Positions 20,866 through 31,016 of a DNA stretch of 64,000 nucleotides are shown one piece after another. The notes under the pieces are model-generated. The model did no database searches. It saw only the letters and a list, made by a program, of their open reading frames with translations, and was not told where the DNA came from. Position 1 is the stretch's first letter. Every line of letters begins with the position of its first letter. This DNA is from Telmatactis stephensoni (lineage: Eukaryota > Cnidaria > Anthozoa > Actiniaria > Isophelliidae): assembly GCA_029948255.1 (NCBI GenBank), contig JALIZF010001821.1:620001-684000 (forward strand), given 5' to 3'. Position numbers and translations under genes: made by a program.

Positions 20866-21375
20866 TTGGACATAACTTTGCCCAAGTTTCGTCATCTGGC
20901 GATCTTCCGTTCTCGTGATCTTATTTTTTCCCTTTTTGATGACGTCATCGATGACGTCATATCACGTGACCTTGCTGATGCACCCCCTTGCCTCGGACAT
21001 AACATTGCCCAAGTTTGGTCATCTGGCGATGTTCCGTTCTCGAAATCTTATTTTTTCTTCGATTTGATGACGTCATCGATGACGTCATATCACGTGACCT
21101 TGTTTATGCACCCCCCTTGACTCGGAGATAGCTTCCGTTCTCGAAATCTTATTTTTTCTCTTTTTGATGAAGTCATCGATGACGTCATATCACGTGACCT
21201 TGTTGATGTACCCCCCTTGACTCGGAGATAGCTTTGCCCAAGTTTGGACATCTGGCGATGTTCCGTTCTCGAGATCTTTTTTTTTTCTCTTTTTGATGAC
21301 GTCATCGATGACGTCAAATTACGTGACCTTGATGATGCACCCCCCTTGACTCGGAGATAACTTTGCCCAAGTTTG
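20866..21375 (+). promoter_or_regulatory. Four-copy repeat with paired CRE sites and E-boxes
   Basis: Units spaced by about 128, 100 and 129 bp each carry two TGACGTCA half-palindromes around ATCG: 20940-20959, 21068-21087, 21173-21187 with the first site degenerate (TGAAGTCA), and 21297-21316. Each is followed by TATCACGTGACC or, in the last copy, a degenerate form. TGACGTCA is the CREB/ATF site and TCACGTGAC an E-box of the USF/MITF-TFE type. The array ends about 175 bp before the start codon at 21550, so it could act as its promoter or enhancer. That role is inferred. Confidence 0.6.
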
Positions 21376-21549
21376 GCAAGTAAAAAAGATCGAGCTCACC
21401 CAAAAAGCCGCACCAACAAGGAGTTTTAGCTTTATTCGGTCGATCGGTAGTAACGATACCGCTGACCGTCGGAAGACATCGGAAAAGATCGCGGGAGCAA
21501 TTACCGCTATCTCGGTCCATTGGCTTGGTCCATTGGGATCTTACTCGCC

Positions 21550-22393
21550 ATGTTGCTGAAGGAGCAGAGCGAAAGGTAAGCCACGGCTGCCTGTTTCGAG
21601 GTCATTAGTTACTGAGCGTGTGTGGCTTTGTTTGGTACATAAGATTCGCTTGAAATGTAGTTGGCATGCCTTTCTCTAGCCCTACTGTCATTTCGTGGCT
21701 TCGGTAACAAGTAAAAGAGGCGGAATTAGAACCAAACGTTCGCTTTTTTTGAAGAAAATGAGTCAATTCTAGCATAGTTCGGGAAATCAAAGTTGCGAAA
21801 TGTGTGATTCGGGCCAATGTTTGTGGTCCAAAAAAGTACCATTATATTTGGAACTTGAAGTCTGTTGTGTTTATGCGATGGAGGCGAGAAGGTTTAGAGT
21901 TTAATCTTAGGTCAAACCAAGCCTAAAATCAACGTTTCAAGGGGTGATATTTGTCTTTTCAAAGACTCGAGGCAATCTCTTCCTGTTAGAAAACTGAAAG
22001 CAGTGCGGCTCTGCTGTCTGGCTTCAAAACAAATTCACTTAGCCGTTTCGCAACAACAAAAAGGAACAATTTACGTTTATTTTACAAGATTTGTTTTTTA
22101 AATAATTAAGGTGAGCTCCCTGTGTTTTCCTGCAGCTCAAGTCCTTGGACTGGAGAATGCAAAAACAAATAAGATTTGAAGAAAGGGCAGTTGTTGTTTG
22201 TCATGATTGAATGTGTAGGGTCATAGTCATGATGTTCTTTTTCACCCAAGGGAACTGAAAAGGGCAAAGATGTACGATGAACCCAGCATCAGTGCCAGCA
22301 CAGATCAACAACCTGACAGCATGGCCTTTGTTCCTAATGAAATATATCAGAAGTTTGTTCACAAATTTCCACCATTACCAATATGTGTTTTGG
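21550..22393 (+). CDS. First two exons of an unidentified gene
   Basis: An ATG at 21550 (CGCCATGTTG) opens MLLKEQSE and ends at a GTAAGC donor after 21575. An acceptor TTCACCCAAG places the second exon at 22251-22393, before a GTGAGT donor. The two join in phase (RELKRAKMYDEPSIS... to PLPICVLG), giving 56 residues plus one base. The phase match, consensus donors and upstream CRE/E-box array support a real gene start. I do not recognise the protein. No further exon was found before the satellite at 24.3 kb, so the rest lies far downstream or has been lost to insertions. Confidence 0.5.
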
Positions 22394-22866
22394 GTGAGTT
22401 AAAAGGGGCCCATGAGCGTCTTGCCTTAGTGTAAAACCAGAAACATACCATAATATTCAACCATAACCTAACCGTGTAACCCAAGACAACATGGTCTCGG
22501 CCATTGGTAATTATTGAATTAAGGTATCAGAATGGGCTGGAACGAGGTGCTCCAAAATAGCTGAATTTTTGCAAATAGTTTGCTAAATATGCCTATTTTT
22601 GTAATCAGTACTTTTTTTTCTGAAATATTTTTTTAAAATAGCAAAATAAAGGTCCTAAAAATCAGCAATTTAATGATTATCCAGATTTAGCTTAGTGAGC
22701 TGTCCAAGGTAATTGGATTATATTCACAGTAAAAATAAGCTTCTAGATTTCTCATTGAAAATCATGTTTTTCTTCTCCCATGATATCTAAGTGGTGAAGA
22801 AGAACTATATTTCTATAAAAAAAGGGATTCTGGAAACTCATGACACCATACAATATCATGGACAAA
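22394..22866 (+). other. AT-rich intron-like stretch
   Basis: Sequence after the second exon of the unidentified gene. No coding or repeat signal is evident. Confidence 0.4.
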
Positions 22867-23541
22867 CTAGAAAAATCAAGTTGTGCTCTTGCATTGGAAT
22901 ACAAACAAGGGAAATTCAACATTGCAACGGCCGACTTCCTGAGCGATGACATTCGTCGGCTACTACAAAGTGACGATATGTAGGATGGACATGCCATCTG
23001 CATAAGTGCGCCTATAATTTATTGCTCCTCTGTTCTGTTCTGTTTATTATATAAACTTCGATGAAATGCCAAACTGTCTTAAAACATCTAGAAATGTGAA
23101 GAAGCACGACGAAACGTGGCGCGAATGTGTTATCTTCACACGTGATCCTCTCCCCGTGTGAAGATATCAAGTTTACGCGCGCGAGAAAATCTGGTATTTC
23201 ATCGGAGTTTATATGATAAACGTACGTATATGTAGTTGTATACATTTAATTAAAATTTCTATTCATCAAACGTTATGAAAAAGCTTTTACCAGTTTTAAA
23301 GGCCCGTGGTCAACCGGAAGCCTTTGCGGCCGCAAAGCCAATCAGCGTGGCTGGAAAACAATAGATCAGATTTAGAACAAAAGACATCGGCGCGCAAAGG
23401 CTCCCGGTTGACCATGGGCCTTTAAAGCTCATGAGGTACTCAACTGAAAATCCACTTTCATGCCCGGTCCAATTATATATTGTATATGGGTAGACAAATG
23501 ATAGTGGATTTTGAGTTTTTCATTTCGTCTTGAATCTCTTT
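22867..23541. repeat. Segment duplicated in reverse at 40450-41125
   Basis: AGAAAAATCAAGTTGTGCTC through TCGTCTTGAATCTCTTTG appears in reverse complement, almost unchanged, at 40450-41125. It contains one copy of the GGATGGACATGCCATCTGC motif (about 22983) and a fold-back MITE at 23295-23426. Confidence 0.88.
23295..23426. mobile_element. Fold-back MITE, TTTTAAAGGCCC ends
   Basis: TTTTAAAGGCCCGTGGTCAA is mirrored by TTGACCATGGGCCTTTAAA. The stem extends through CCGG and GCCTTTGCG / CGCAAAGGC. A second copy lies at about 40569-40701. Confidence 0.85.
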
Positions 23542-24339
23542 GAAACTTCTAGTTTATTCGCATACTTTCGTTGCCATTTGTTCCCGAGTCGGGCGAGCTG
23601 CAACACAAATTTAAAACCCTTTGGAAGAGAGAGAAGTTAAAATAAGAAAGAGATCTTCTATTTTACAGCTAAAAACTGCTTTGGATAAGAAAATTTCGAG
23701 TTTTTATTAGCATCCACGATAGCCGATGCGAATAAATACTTGGCCTTCTCGCGCTGTAAACTTATGGTCATGGAAGTCGAGTGATCTTCACTACTTGAAT
23801 TATTGTTTTCCCGAGCAATAGAAACATTAGATATCGCGCAAAGCTTTGTTTCTTACCTTCCCTTCGACAGCATCACAGTCAACAATGTCTTCTTAAAATG
23901 GCTTCGCAAGAGTTATGGAGTCGGGATGGGCTGCTCTTTGTTAAAACATGCCCAAATATGGCAAGCTCGTCCCCAGGGTCTTCTATAATCCATGTCTGGT
24001 ACTTTCACAGGTGACCCAAGCTCAGTCTGTGTAAAACAGAGAGTTTGTATGAGATTGTATAGGCCGGTCTTTGGAGGTGAAAATTTGTGTGAAATTCTTA
24101 ATAAAAACAGCTCAAACTTACCCAACTTACTTCTGTGTCCTTACTTGATACTGCCATAAGGTTTTTTTGTGGATAACCTAAATCACCCCTCCAGAGAAAG
24201 AAAAAACACAAGGTAGGAGGCTGGCCCTCTTTCACGATCATTTCTATGCCACACCAGCTGACACTTACGGCGGATTTTTTCACAAAAATAAAAACGGATC
24301 GCCCAACAAACACATAGGAAATACCGTCAAGTTTATTAT
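23542..24339. other. Spacer before the 102-bp satellite
   Basis: Unique AT-rich DNA with no recognised gene or repeat. Confidence 0.4.
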
Positions 24340-27300
24340 ACAAACCCTAGTAATCCTATCCATGAGTTCACACTAGAAACTCGTGCAGAACCGGAGAACC
24401 TTCCTGGAAAGTCAGGGAAGATGTCTTGATTGAATATTACACAGGGATCCCGCAACTGCTGGGGCTGCCACTTTGTATGTAATTTAGGGTTGTTTTTAAC
24501 TAATCCTATCCATGAGTTCACACTAGAAACTCGTGCAGAACCGGAGGAACCTTCCTGGAAAGTCAGGGAAGATGTTTTGATTGAATTTGGGGGTGTTTTG
24601 AAGTAATCCTATCCATGAGTTCACGCTAGAAACTCGTGCAGAACCGGAGGAACTTCCTGGAAAGTCAGGGAAGATGTTTTGATTGAATATTTCACAGGGA
24701 TCCCGCAACTGCTGGGTCTTCCACTTTGTATGTAATTTAGGGTTGTTTTTAACTAATCCTATCCATGAGTTCACACTAGAAACTCGTGCAGAACAGGAGG
24801 AACCTTCCTGGAAAGTCAGGGAAGATGTTTTGATTGAATATGGGGGTGTTTTGAACTAATCCTATCCATGCGTTCACACTAGAAACTCGTGCTGAACCGG
24901 AGGAACCTTCCTGGAAAGTCAGGGAAGATGTTTTGATTGAGTTTGGGGGTGTTTTGAACTAATCCTATCCATGAGTTCACGCTAGAAACTCGTGCAGAAC
25001 CGGAGAACCTTCCTGGAAAGTCAGGGAAGATGTCTTGATTGAATTTGGGGGTGTTTTGAACTAATCCTATCCATGAGTTTACACTAGAAACTCGTGCACA
25101 ACCGGAGGAACCTTCCTGGAAAGTCAGGGACGATGTTTTGATTGAATTTGGGGGTGTTTTGAACTAATCCTATCCATGATTTCACACTAGAAAGTCGTGC
25201 AGAACCGGAGAACCTTCTTGGAAAGACAGGGAAGATGTTTTGATTGAATATGGGGGTGTTTTGAACTAATCCTATCCATGATTTCACACTAGAAAGTCGT
25301 GCAGAACCGGAGAACCTTCTTGGAAAGAAAGGGAAGATGTTTTGATTGAATATGGGAGTGTTTTGAACTAATCCTATCCACGAGTTCACACTAGAAACTC
25401 GTGCAGAACCGTAAAAACTTCCTGGAAAGTCAGGGACGATGTTTTGATTGAATTTGGGGTTGTTTTGAACTAATCCTATCCATGAGTTCACACTAGAAAC
25501 TCGTGCGGAATCGGAGAACCTTCCTGGAAAGTCAGGGAAGACGTCTTGATTGAATTTAGGGGTGTTTTGAACTAATCCTATCCATGAGTTCACGCTAGAA
25601 ACTCGTGCAGAACCGGAGAACCTTCCTGGAAAGTCAGGGAAGATGTCTTGATTGAATTTGGGGGTGTTTTGAACTAATCCTATCCATGAGTTCACACTAG
25701 AAACTCGTGCAGAACCGGAGGAACTTCCTGGAAAGTCAGGGAAGATGTTTTGATTGCATATGGGGGTGTTTTGAACTAATCCTATCCATGCGTTCACACT
25801 AGAAACTCGTGTGGAACCGGAGGAACCTTCCTGGAAAGTAAGGGAAGATGTCTTGATTGAATTTGGGTGTGTTTTGAACTAATCCTATCCATGCGTTCAC
25901 ACTAGAAAGTCGTGCAGAACCGGAGAACCTTCTTGTAAAGACAGGGAAGATGTTTTGATTGAATATGGGGGAGTTTTGAACTAATCCTATCCATGAGTTC
26001 ACGCTAGAAACTCGTGCAGAACCGGAGAACCTTCCTGGAAAGTCAGGGAAGATGTCTTGATTGAATATTACACAGGGATCCCGCAACTGCTGGGGCTGCC
26101 ACTTTGTATGTAATTTAGGGTTGTTTTTAACTAATCCTATCCATGAGTTCACACTAGAAACTTGTGCAGAACCGGAGGAACTTCCTGGAAAGTCAGGGAC
26201 GATGATTTGATTGAATTTGGGGGTGTTTTGAACTAATCCTATCCATGCGTTCACACTAGAAACTCGTGCACAACCGGAGGAACTTCCTGGAAAGTCAGGG
26301 AAGATGTTTTGATTGAGTTTGGGGGTGTTTTGAACTAATCCTATCCATGAGTTCACGCTAGAAACTCGTGCAGAACCGGAGAACCTTCCTGGAAAGTCAG
26401 GGAAGATGTCTTGATTGAATTTGGGGGTGTTTTGAACTTATCCTATCCATGCGTTCACACTAGAAACTCGTGCAGAACCGGAGGAACTTCCTGGAAAGTC
26501 AGGGAAGATGTTTTGATTGCATATGGGGGTGTTTTGAACTAATCCTATCCATGAGTTCACACTAGAAACTCGTGTGGAACCGGAGGAACCTTCCTGGAAA
26601 GTCAGGGAAGATGTCTTGATTGAATTTGGGGGTGTTTTGAACTAATCCTATCCATGAGTCGTGCAGAACCGGAGGAACTTCCTGGAAAGTTAGGGAAGAT
26701 GTTTTGATTGCATATGGGGGTGTTTTGAACTAATCCTATCCATGCGTTCACACTAGAAAGTCGTGCAGAACCGGAGAACCTTCTTGGAAAGACAGGGAAG
26801 ATGTTTTGATTGAATTTGGGGGTGTTTTGAACTAATCCTATCCATGAGTTCACGCTAGAAACTCGTGCAGAACCGGAGAACCTTCCTGGAAAGTCAGGGA
26901 AGATGTCTTGATTGAATATTACACAGGGATCCCGCAACTGCTGGGGCTGCCACTTTGTATGTAATTTAGGGTTGTTTTTAACTAATCCTATCCATGAATT
27001 CACACTAGAAACTTGTGCAGAACCGGAGGAACTTCCTGGAAAGTCAGGGAAGATGTTTTGATTGCATATGGGGGTGTTTTGAACTAATCCTATCCATGAG
27101 TTCACACTAGAAAGTCGTGTGGAACCGGAGGAACCTTCCTGGAAAGTCAGGGAAGATGTCTTGATTGAATTTGGGTGTGTTTTGAACTAATCCTATCCAT
27201 GCGTTCACACTAGAAAGTCGTGCAGAACCGGAGAACCTTCTTGGAAAGACAGGGAAGATGTTTTGATTGAATTTGGGGGTGTTTTGAACTAATCCTATCC

Positions 27301-28305
27301 ATGAGTTCACGCTAGAAACTCGTGCAGAACCGGAGAACCTTCCTGGAAAGTCAGGGAAGATGTCTTGATTGAATATTACACAGGGATCCCGCAACTGCTG
27401 GGGCTGCCACTTTGTATGTAATTTAGGGTTGTTTTTAACTAATCCTATCCATGAGTTCACACTAGAAACTTGTGCAGAACCGGAGGAACTTCCTGGAAAG
27501 TCAGGGAAGATGTTTTGATTGCATATGGGGGTGTTTTGAACTAATCCTATCCATGAGTTCACACTAGAAAGTCGTGTGGAACCGGAGGAACCTTCCTGGA
27601 AAGTCAGGGAAGATGTCTTGATTGAATTTGGGTGTGTTGTGAACTAATCCTATCCATGCGTTCACACTAGAAAGTCGTGCAGAACCGGAGAACCTTCTTG
27701 GAAAGACAGGGAAGATGTTTTGATTGAATATGGGGGTGTTTTGAACTAATCCTATCCATGCGTTCACACTAGAAACTCGTGCAGAACCGGAGGAACTTCC
27801 TGGAAAGTCAGGGAAGATGTTTTGATTGAATTTGGGGGTGTTTTGAACTAATCCTATCCATGAGTTCACACTAGAAACTCGTGCAGAACCGGAGGAACTT
27901 CCTGGAAAGTCAGGGAAGATGTTTTGATTGAGTTTGGGGGTGTTTTGAACTAATCCTATCCATGAGTTCACGCTAGAAACTCGTGCAGAACCGGAGAACC
28001 TTCCTGGAAAGTCAGGGAAGATGTCTTGATTGAATGTGGGGGTGTTTTGAACTAACCCTATCCATGAGTTTACACTAGAAACTCGTGCACAACCGGAGGA
28101 ACCTTCCTGGAAAGTCAGGGAAGATGTTTTGATTGAATTTGGGGGTGTTTTGAACTAATCCTATCCATGATTTCACACTAGAAAGTCGTGCAGAACCGGA
28201 GAACCTTCTTGGAAAGACAGGGAAGATGTTTTGATTGAATATGGGGGTGTTTTGAACTAATCCTATCCATGATTTCACACTAGAAAGTCGTGCAGAACCG
28301 GAGAA
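24340..28305 (-). repeat. 102-bp satellite, block A (minus)
   Basis: About 38 tandem units. The constant part on the plus strand includes ACTAATCCTATCCATGAGTT, GAAACTCGTGCAGAACCGGA and TTCCTGGAAAGTCAGGGAAG. Most units are 102 bp, some 103 (GGAGGAACC plus TTCC). A longer class of about 150 bp carries an extra GGGATCCCGCAACTGCTGGG insert (near 24450, 24700, 26070, 26925 and 27385). Units group into higher-order repeats: 26602-27105 and 27107-27562 are nearly the same. The minus strand is open over long stretches because the unit is a multiple of three, but one-base indels keep ending the frames. Confidence 0.95.
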
Positions 28306-29526
28306 CCCTTACCAAATTTTGTTATACAAAATGTATATTCTTTCTGTACAAAAAGTATACAAAGTAGTGAATACATTTGTATACAATATGTATACAATTG
28401 AATATCGCAATGTATACCTTTAGTATGCACAATTTCGGACTCATGTGTATACATTTTGTATACAAAAGTGCTTCATTTGTATACTTTTAGTATGCACAAT
28501 TTGGGACTCATGTGTATACATTTTGTATACAACAAATTAATACAAAATCTATACATCCAAAGTGTATGTATACAATATGTATACAATCCTGCAGTCTAGC
28601 TTTCATATACAGTAAATATATGTATATATTGATATGTATACATGTGCCTCGATCTAAATAATTGCAATTCTAAAGAAACTCAGAGATATTGAGACAAACT
28701 TTTTCTCTATATTTATTCATGGATATGGTATAAAAACTGGAACAATAATAATTATAAAAAAAATAAAAGTAATAATAAATAATCTTTAGAAAAAGTATAT
28801 TCCTGAAGCTGGTTGTACGAAGGGTGAATAGTGCTATCCAGCAGATAAATCCTTATCCAGCGGATAAAATCTATACAGTGGATAACTCTTATCCAGTTGA
28901 TAACTTTATCCAGGCTTTGTACAATCGGCTTCTGATAATTTTTTTATATTTAAATGTTATTTTACTATAACTAGAAAATTATTGAATTTTGTTAAATATG
29001 TTCAGTTGATGTATGGCATGTCACAAATAAATTACCCTTGCAAAATGATCCTAGGATATCCAAGGACATATTAAGATTTCCTAAGGTACACTAGTGTAGA
29101 AATGTAATATTTTCAAGCAATATGTCAGTTAAAGTGAAAGAGTTAAGAGAAACATCTTGAAATCCTAAATTGGCTTTAATATACTTTTTTTAAAATATTT
29201 CTTCAAAAGAATGATGTATAAATGTCCATCAGTTTACAATAAATAGTTCCAATACAAGTAGTTCCAATCCAGCTATATACTTTAATTACATCAGATCATA
29301 GTAATTATTATTTAAATTCTGTTAAAAAAAGTTGCCTATTTTGCATGTAATCATATCCATTTTGAAATCACTCACAAATTCTGCAATCTGATTCGTTAAA
29401 AAGTGTGCAATTTAAGCATTAATCGCACTATTTTGAATCATTAATAGCATCATTTTGTCATTTTGGAACTGCAGCCTGATAAAAGAGTTTGAATCTTTAT
29501 TGTGATTTCAAAATGAATATGATTAA

Positions 29527-29672
29527 TAGGTAATAGAACTTCATGTCGTGCAATTTTGGGCTGAAATCACACTCGTGATTAACAAATTGCACTCCCGCTA
29601 CGCGGTCGTGCAATTTTGTCATCACTCTTGTGATTTCAGCCCAAATTGCACTCCACTCAGTTCTATTACCAT
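29527..29672. mobile_element. Nested fold-back, GGGCTGAAATCAC arms
   Basis: TAATAGAACT...TTGGGCTGAAATCAC is mirrored by GTGATTTCAGCCCAA...AGTTCTATTA around a CGCTACGCGG-containing loop. It is nested in the CCTTACCAA element. Confidence 0.8.
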
Positions 29673-29719
29673 TATAAAACAAATTTACATGTAGCTATAG
29701 TCTATCAAATGATTTCAGG

Positions 29720-30253
29720 TTATTTCATGACTTATCTGTACAGCTTGGACTGGTGAGTCTATTTTACATTGGAAGTCTTCTCCTTGTGCAATCTACAATG
29801 ACAATAATTATTAGTGAGTTTTATAAGATTACTGAGAGGAACTGAATTTTTTAAAACGATACAGCCAAAATAGACTACTAATTTTTTTCATTTCTAGAAT
29901 TCAAATAAAATTTAACTTTATCTGAGAACTTGGGACTACAAGTAGCTGGAACAATGGCATTGAAGTCAAATCTAAAATTTAACTTACTTTAGACAACAGA
30001 CTGAGGCGAATCATTTAACTTAGTTATTCTCTGAAATCAGTGGGCAAAGTATAGCTCTTGGAAATCTATCCACAATAAATGTTGAGATTAATATATAGGA
30101 AGCCACAGTGAAATGCTAAGAAATACTAATTAAAAATAGTTTTAAACCTACCTTCTCTGCATACTGGAGTGAGCTTGAATCTTTTGAAGACCGGACTCTG
30201 AGGTCGCTAAAGCATGTTGTTTTCTTAAAATTTCCCTATCAAACAGTAATCTT
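29720..30253 (-). CDS. Possible passenger exon(s) inside the CCTTACCAA element
   Basis: On the minus strand an acceptor TTTGTTTCAG precedes an open stretch at 30253-30150 (RLLFDREILRKQHALATSES and more, 34 residues) that ends at a GTAGGT donor. A second acceptor (CATTGTAG) at about 29797 is followed by a short open stretch that ends within 80 bases in either of two frames. In the frame that joins, the stop comes after ten codons. This could be a captured host-gene fragment or the remains of a short transposon gene. There is no recognised domain, and chance cannot be excluded. Confidence 0.25.
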
Positions 30254-31016
30254 CTGAAACAAAAGCATTTGTAAACTTAACAACAATAGAAAGCCAATAT
30301 TATCAAGAAAAGAAGCCATTAAGAATTAAAAACTTGTCTTGTGTAACCGAAACACACAAATGGCCGCCAAGCCATTCAAATGTATCACATGACAAAATAC
30401 AGTCCTCTAATTGGTCAGCTTGACTAGTCACCAGTTTTTGTCGGACTCAGTCTCATGTTCAGTATGTTCAGTATAGTAATTGATATAGACTTTCTTTTAA
30501 TAATTATAATATCTAAAATCAGCAGCCATTACAGGTATAAATTGTGATTGATGTATCATATGAGTTGATTGGTGGCTATATTTTCTGTAAAGTGGATCAA
30601 TCCTATTATTATTGCTATTATTTAAGACAGTGATTGTATATTTGATGTATACACCAGATATACCCAAACACCTTGTTGGATTTTTGCTATGTAGTATGTA
30701 TATTTGATGTATACATAAAGTGTTTGCCAGAAGGTCTTCAGTACTTTCTATGCCTGAGATTGTATATTTGATGTATACATCAGATATACAAATTTTACTG
30801 TTTGTATATTTGTTGTATATGATGTATGATTGATGTATAGTTACTCATATTTTTCTATATACATAAAGTATACATCAGAAACCCTTCAGAATCTTCAATT
30901 TCTGTGATTGTATATTTAATGTATACAACAAATATACACACAGCAAAATGTGTATATTTGTTGTATATTTTTTAGCCAAAATTGTATACATTTTGTACAT
31001 CAAAACTTGGTAAGGG

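Larger units (their letters stand above)
28306..31016. mobile_element. 2.7-kb DNA element with CCTTACCAA ends inside the satellite
   Basis: The satellite unit is broken between GGAGAAC and CTTCTTGG. The insert starts CCTTACCAAATTTTG and ends CAAAACTTGGTAAGG, an inverted pair that continues into TACAAAATGTATA. The flanks fit either a 4-bp duplication (GAAC) or a 2-bp one (AA). Both ends carry arrays of TGTATAC or TGTATATTTG words (28320-28600 and 30640-31000). No transposase was found, so the element is non-autonomous. It contains a fold-back at 29527-29672 and a possible spliced exon at 30150-30253. Confidence 0.8.

Noticed and set aside
20866..21120. 84-codon frame over the CRE/E-box repeats
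   Set aside because: Repeat-derived, ends within the array and has no homology I recognise. The regulatory-site reading explains the sequence better.
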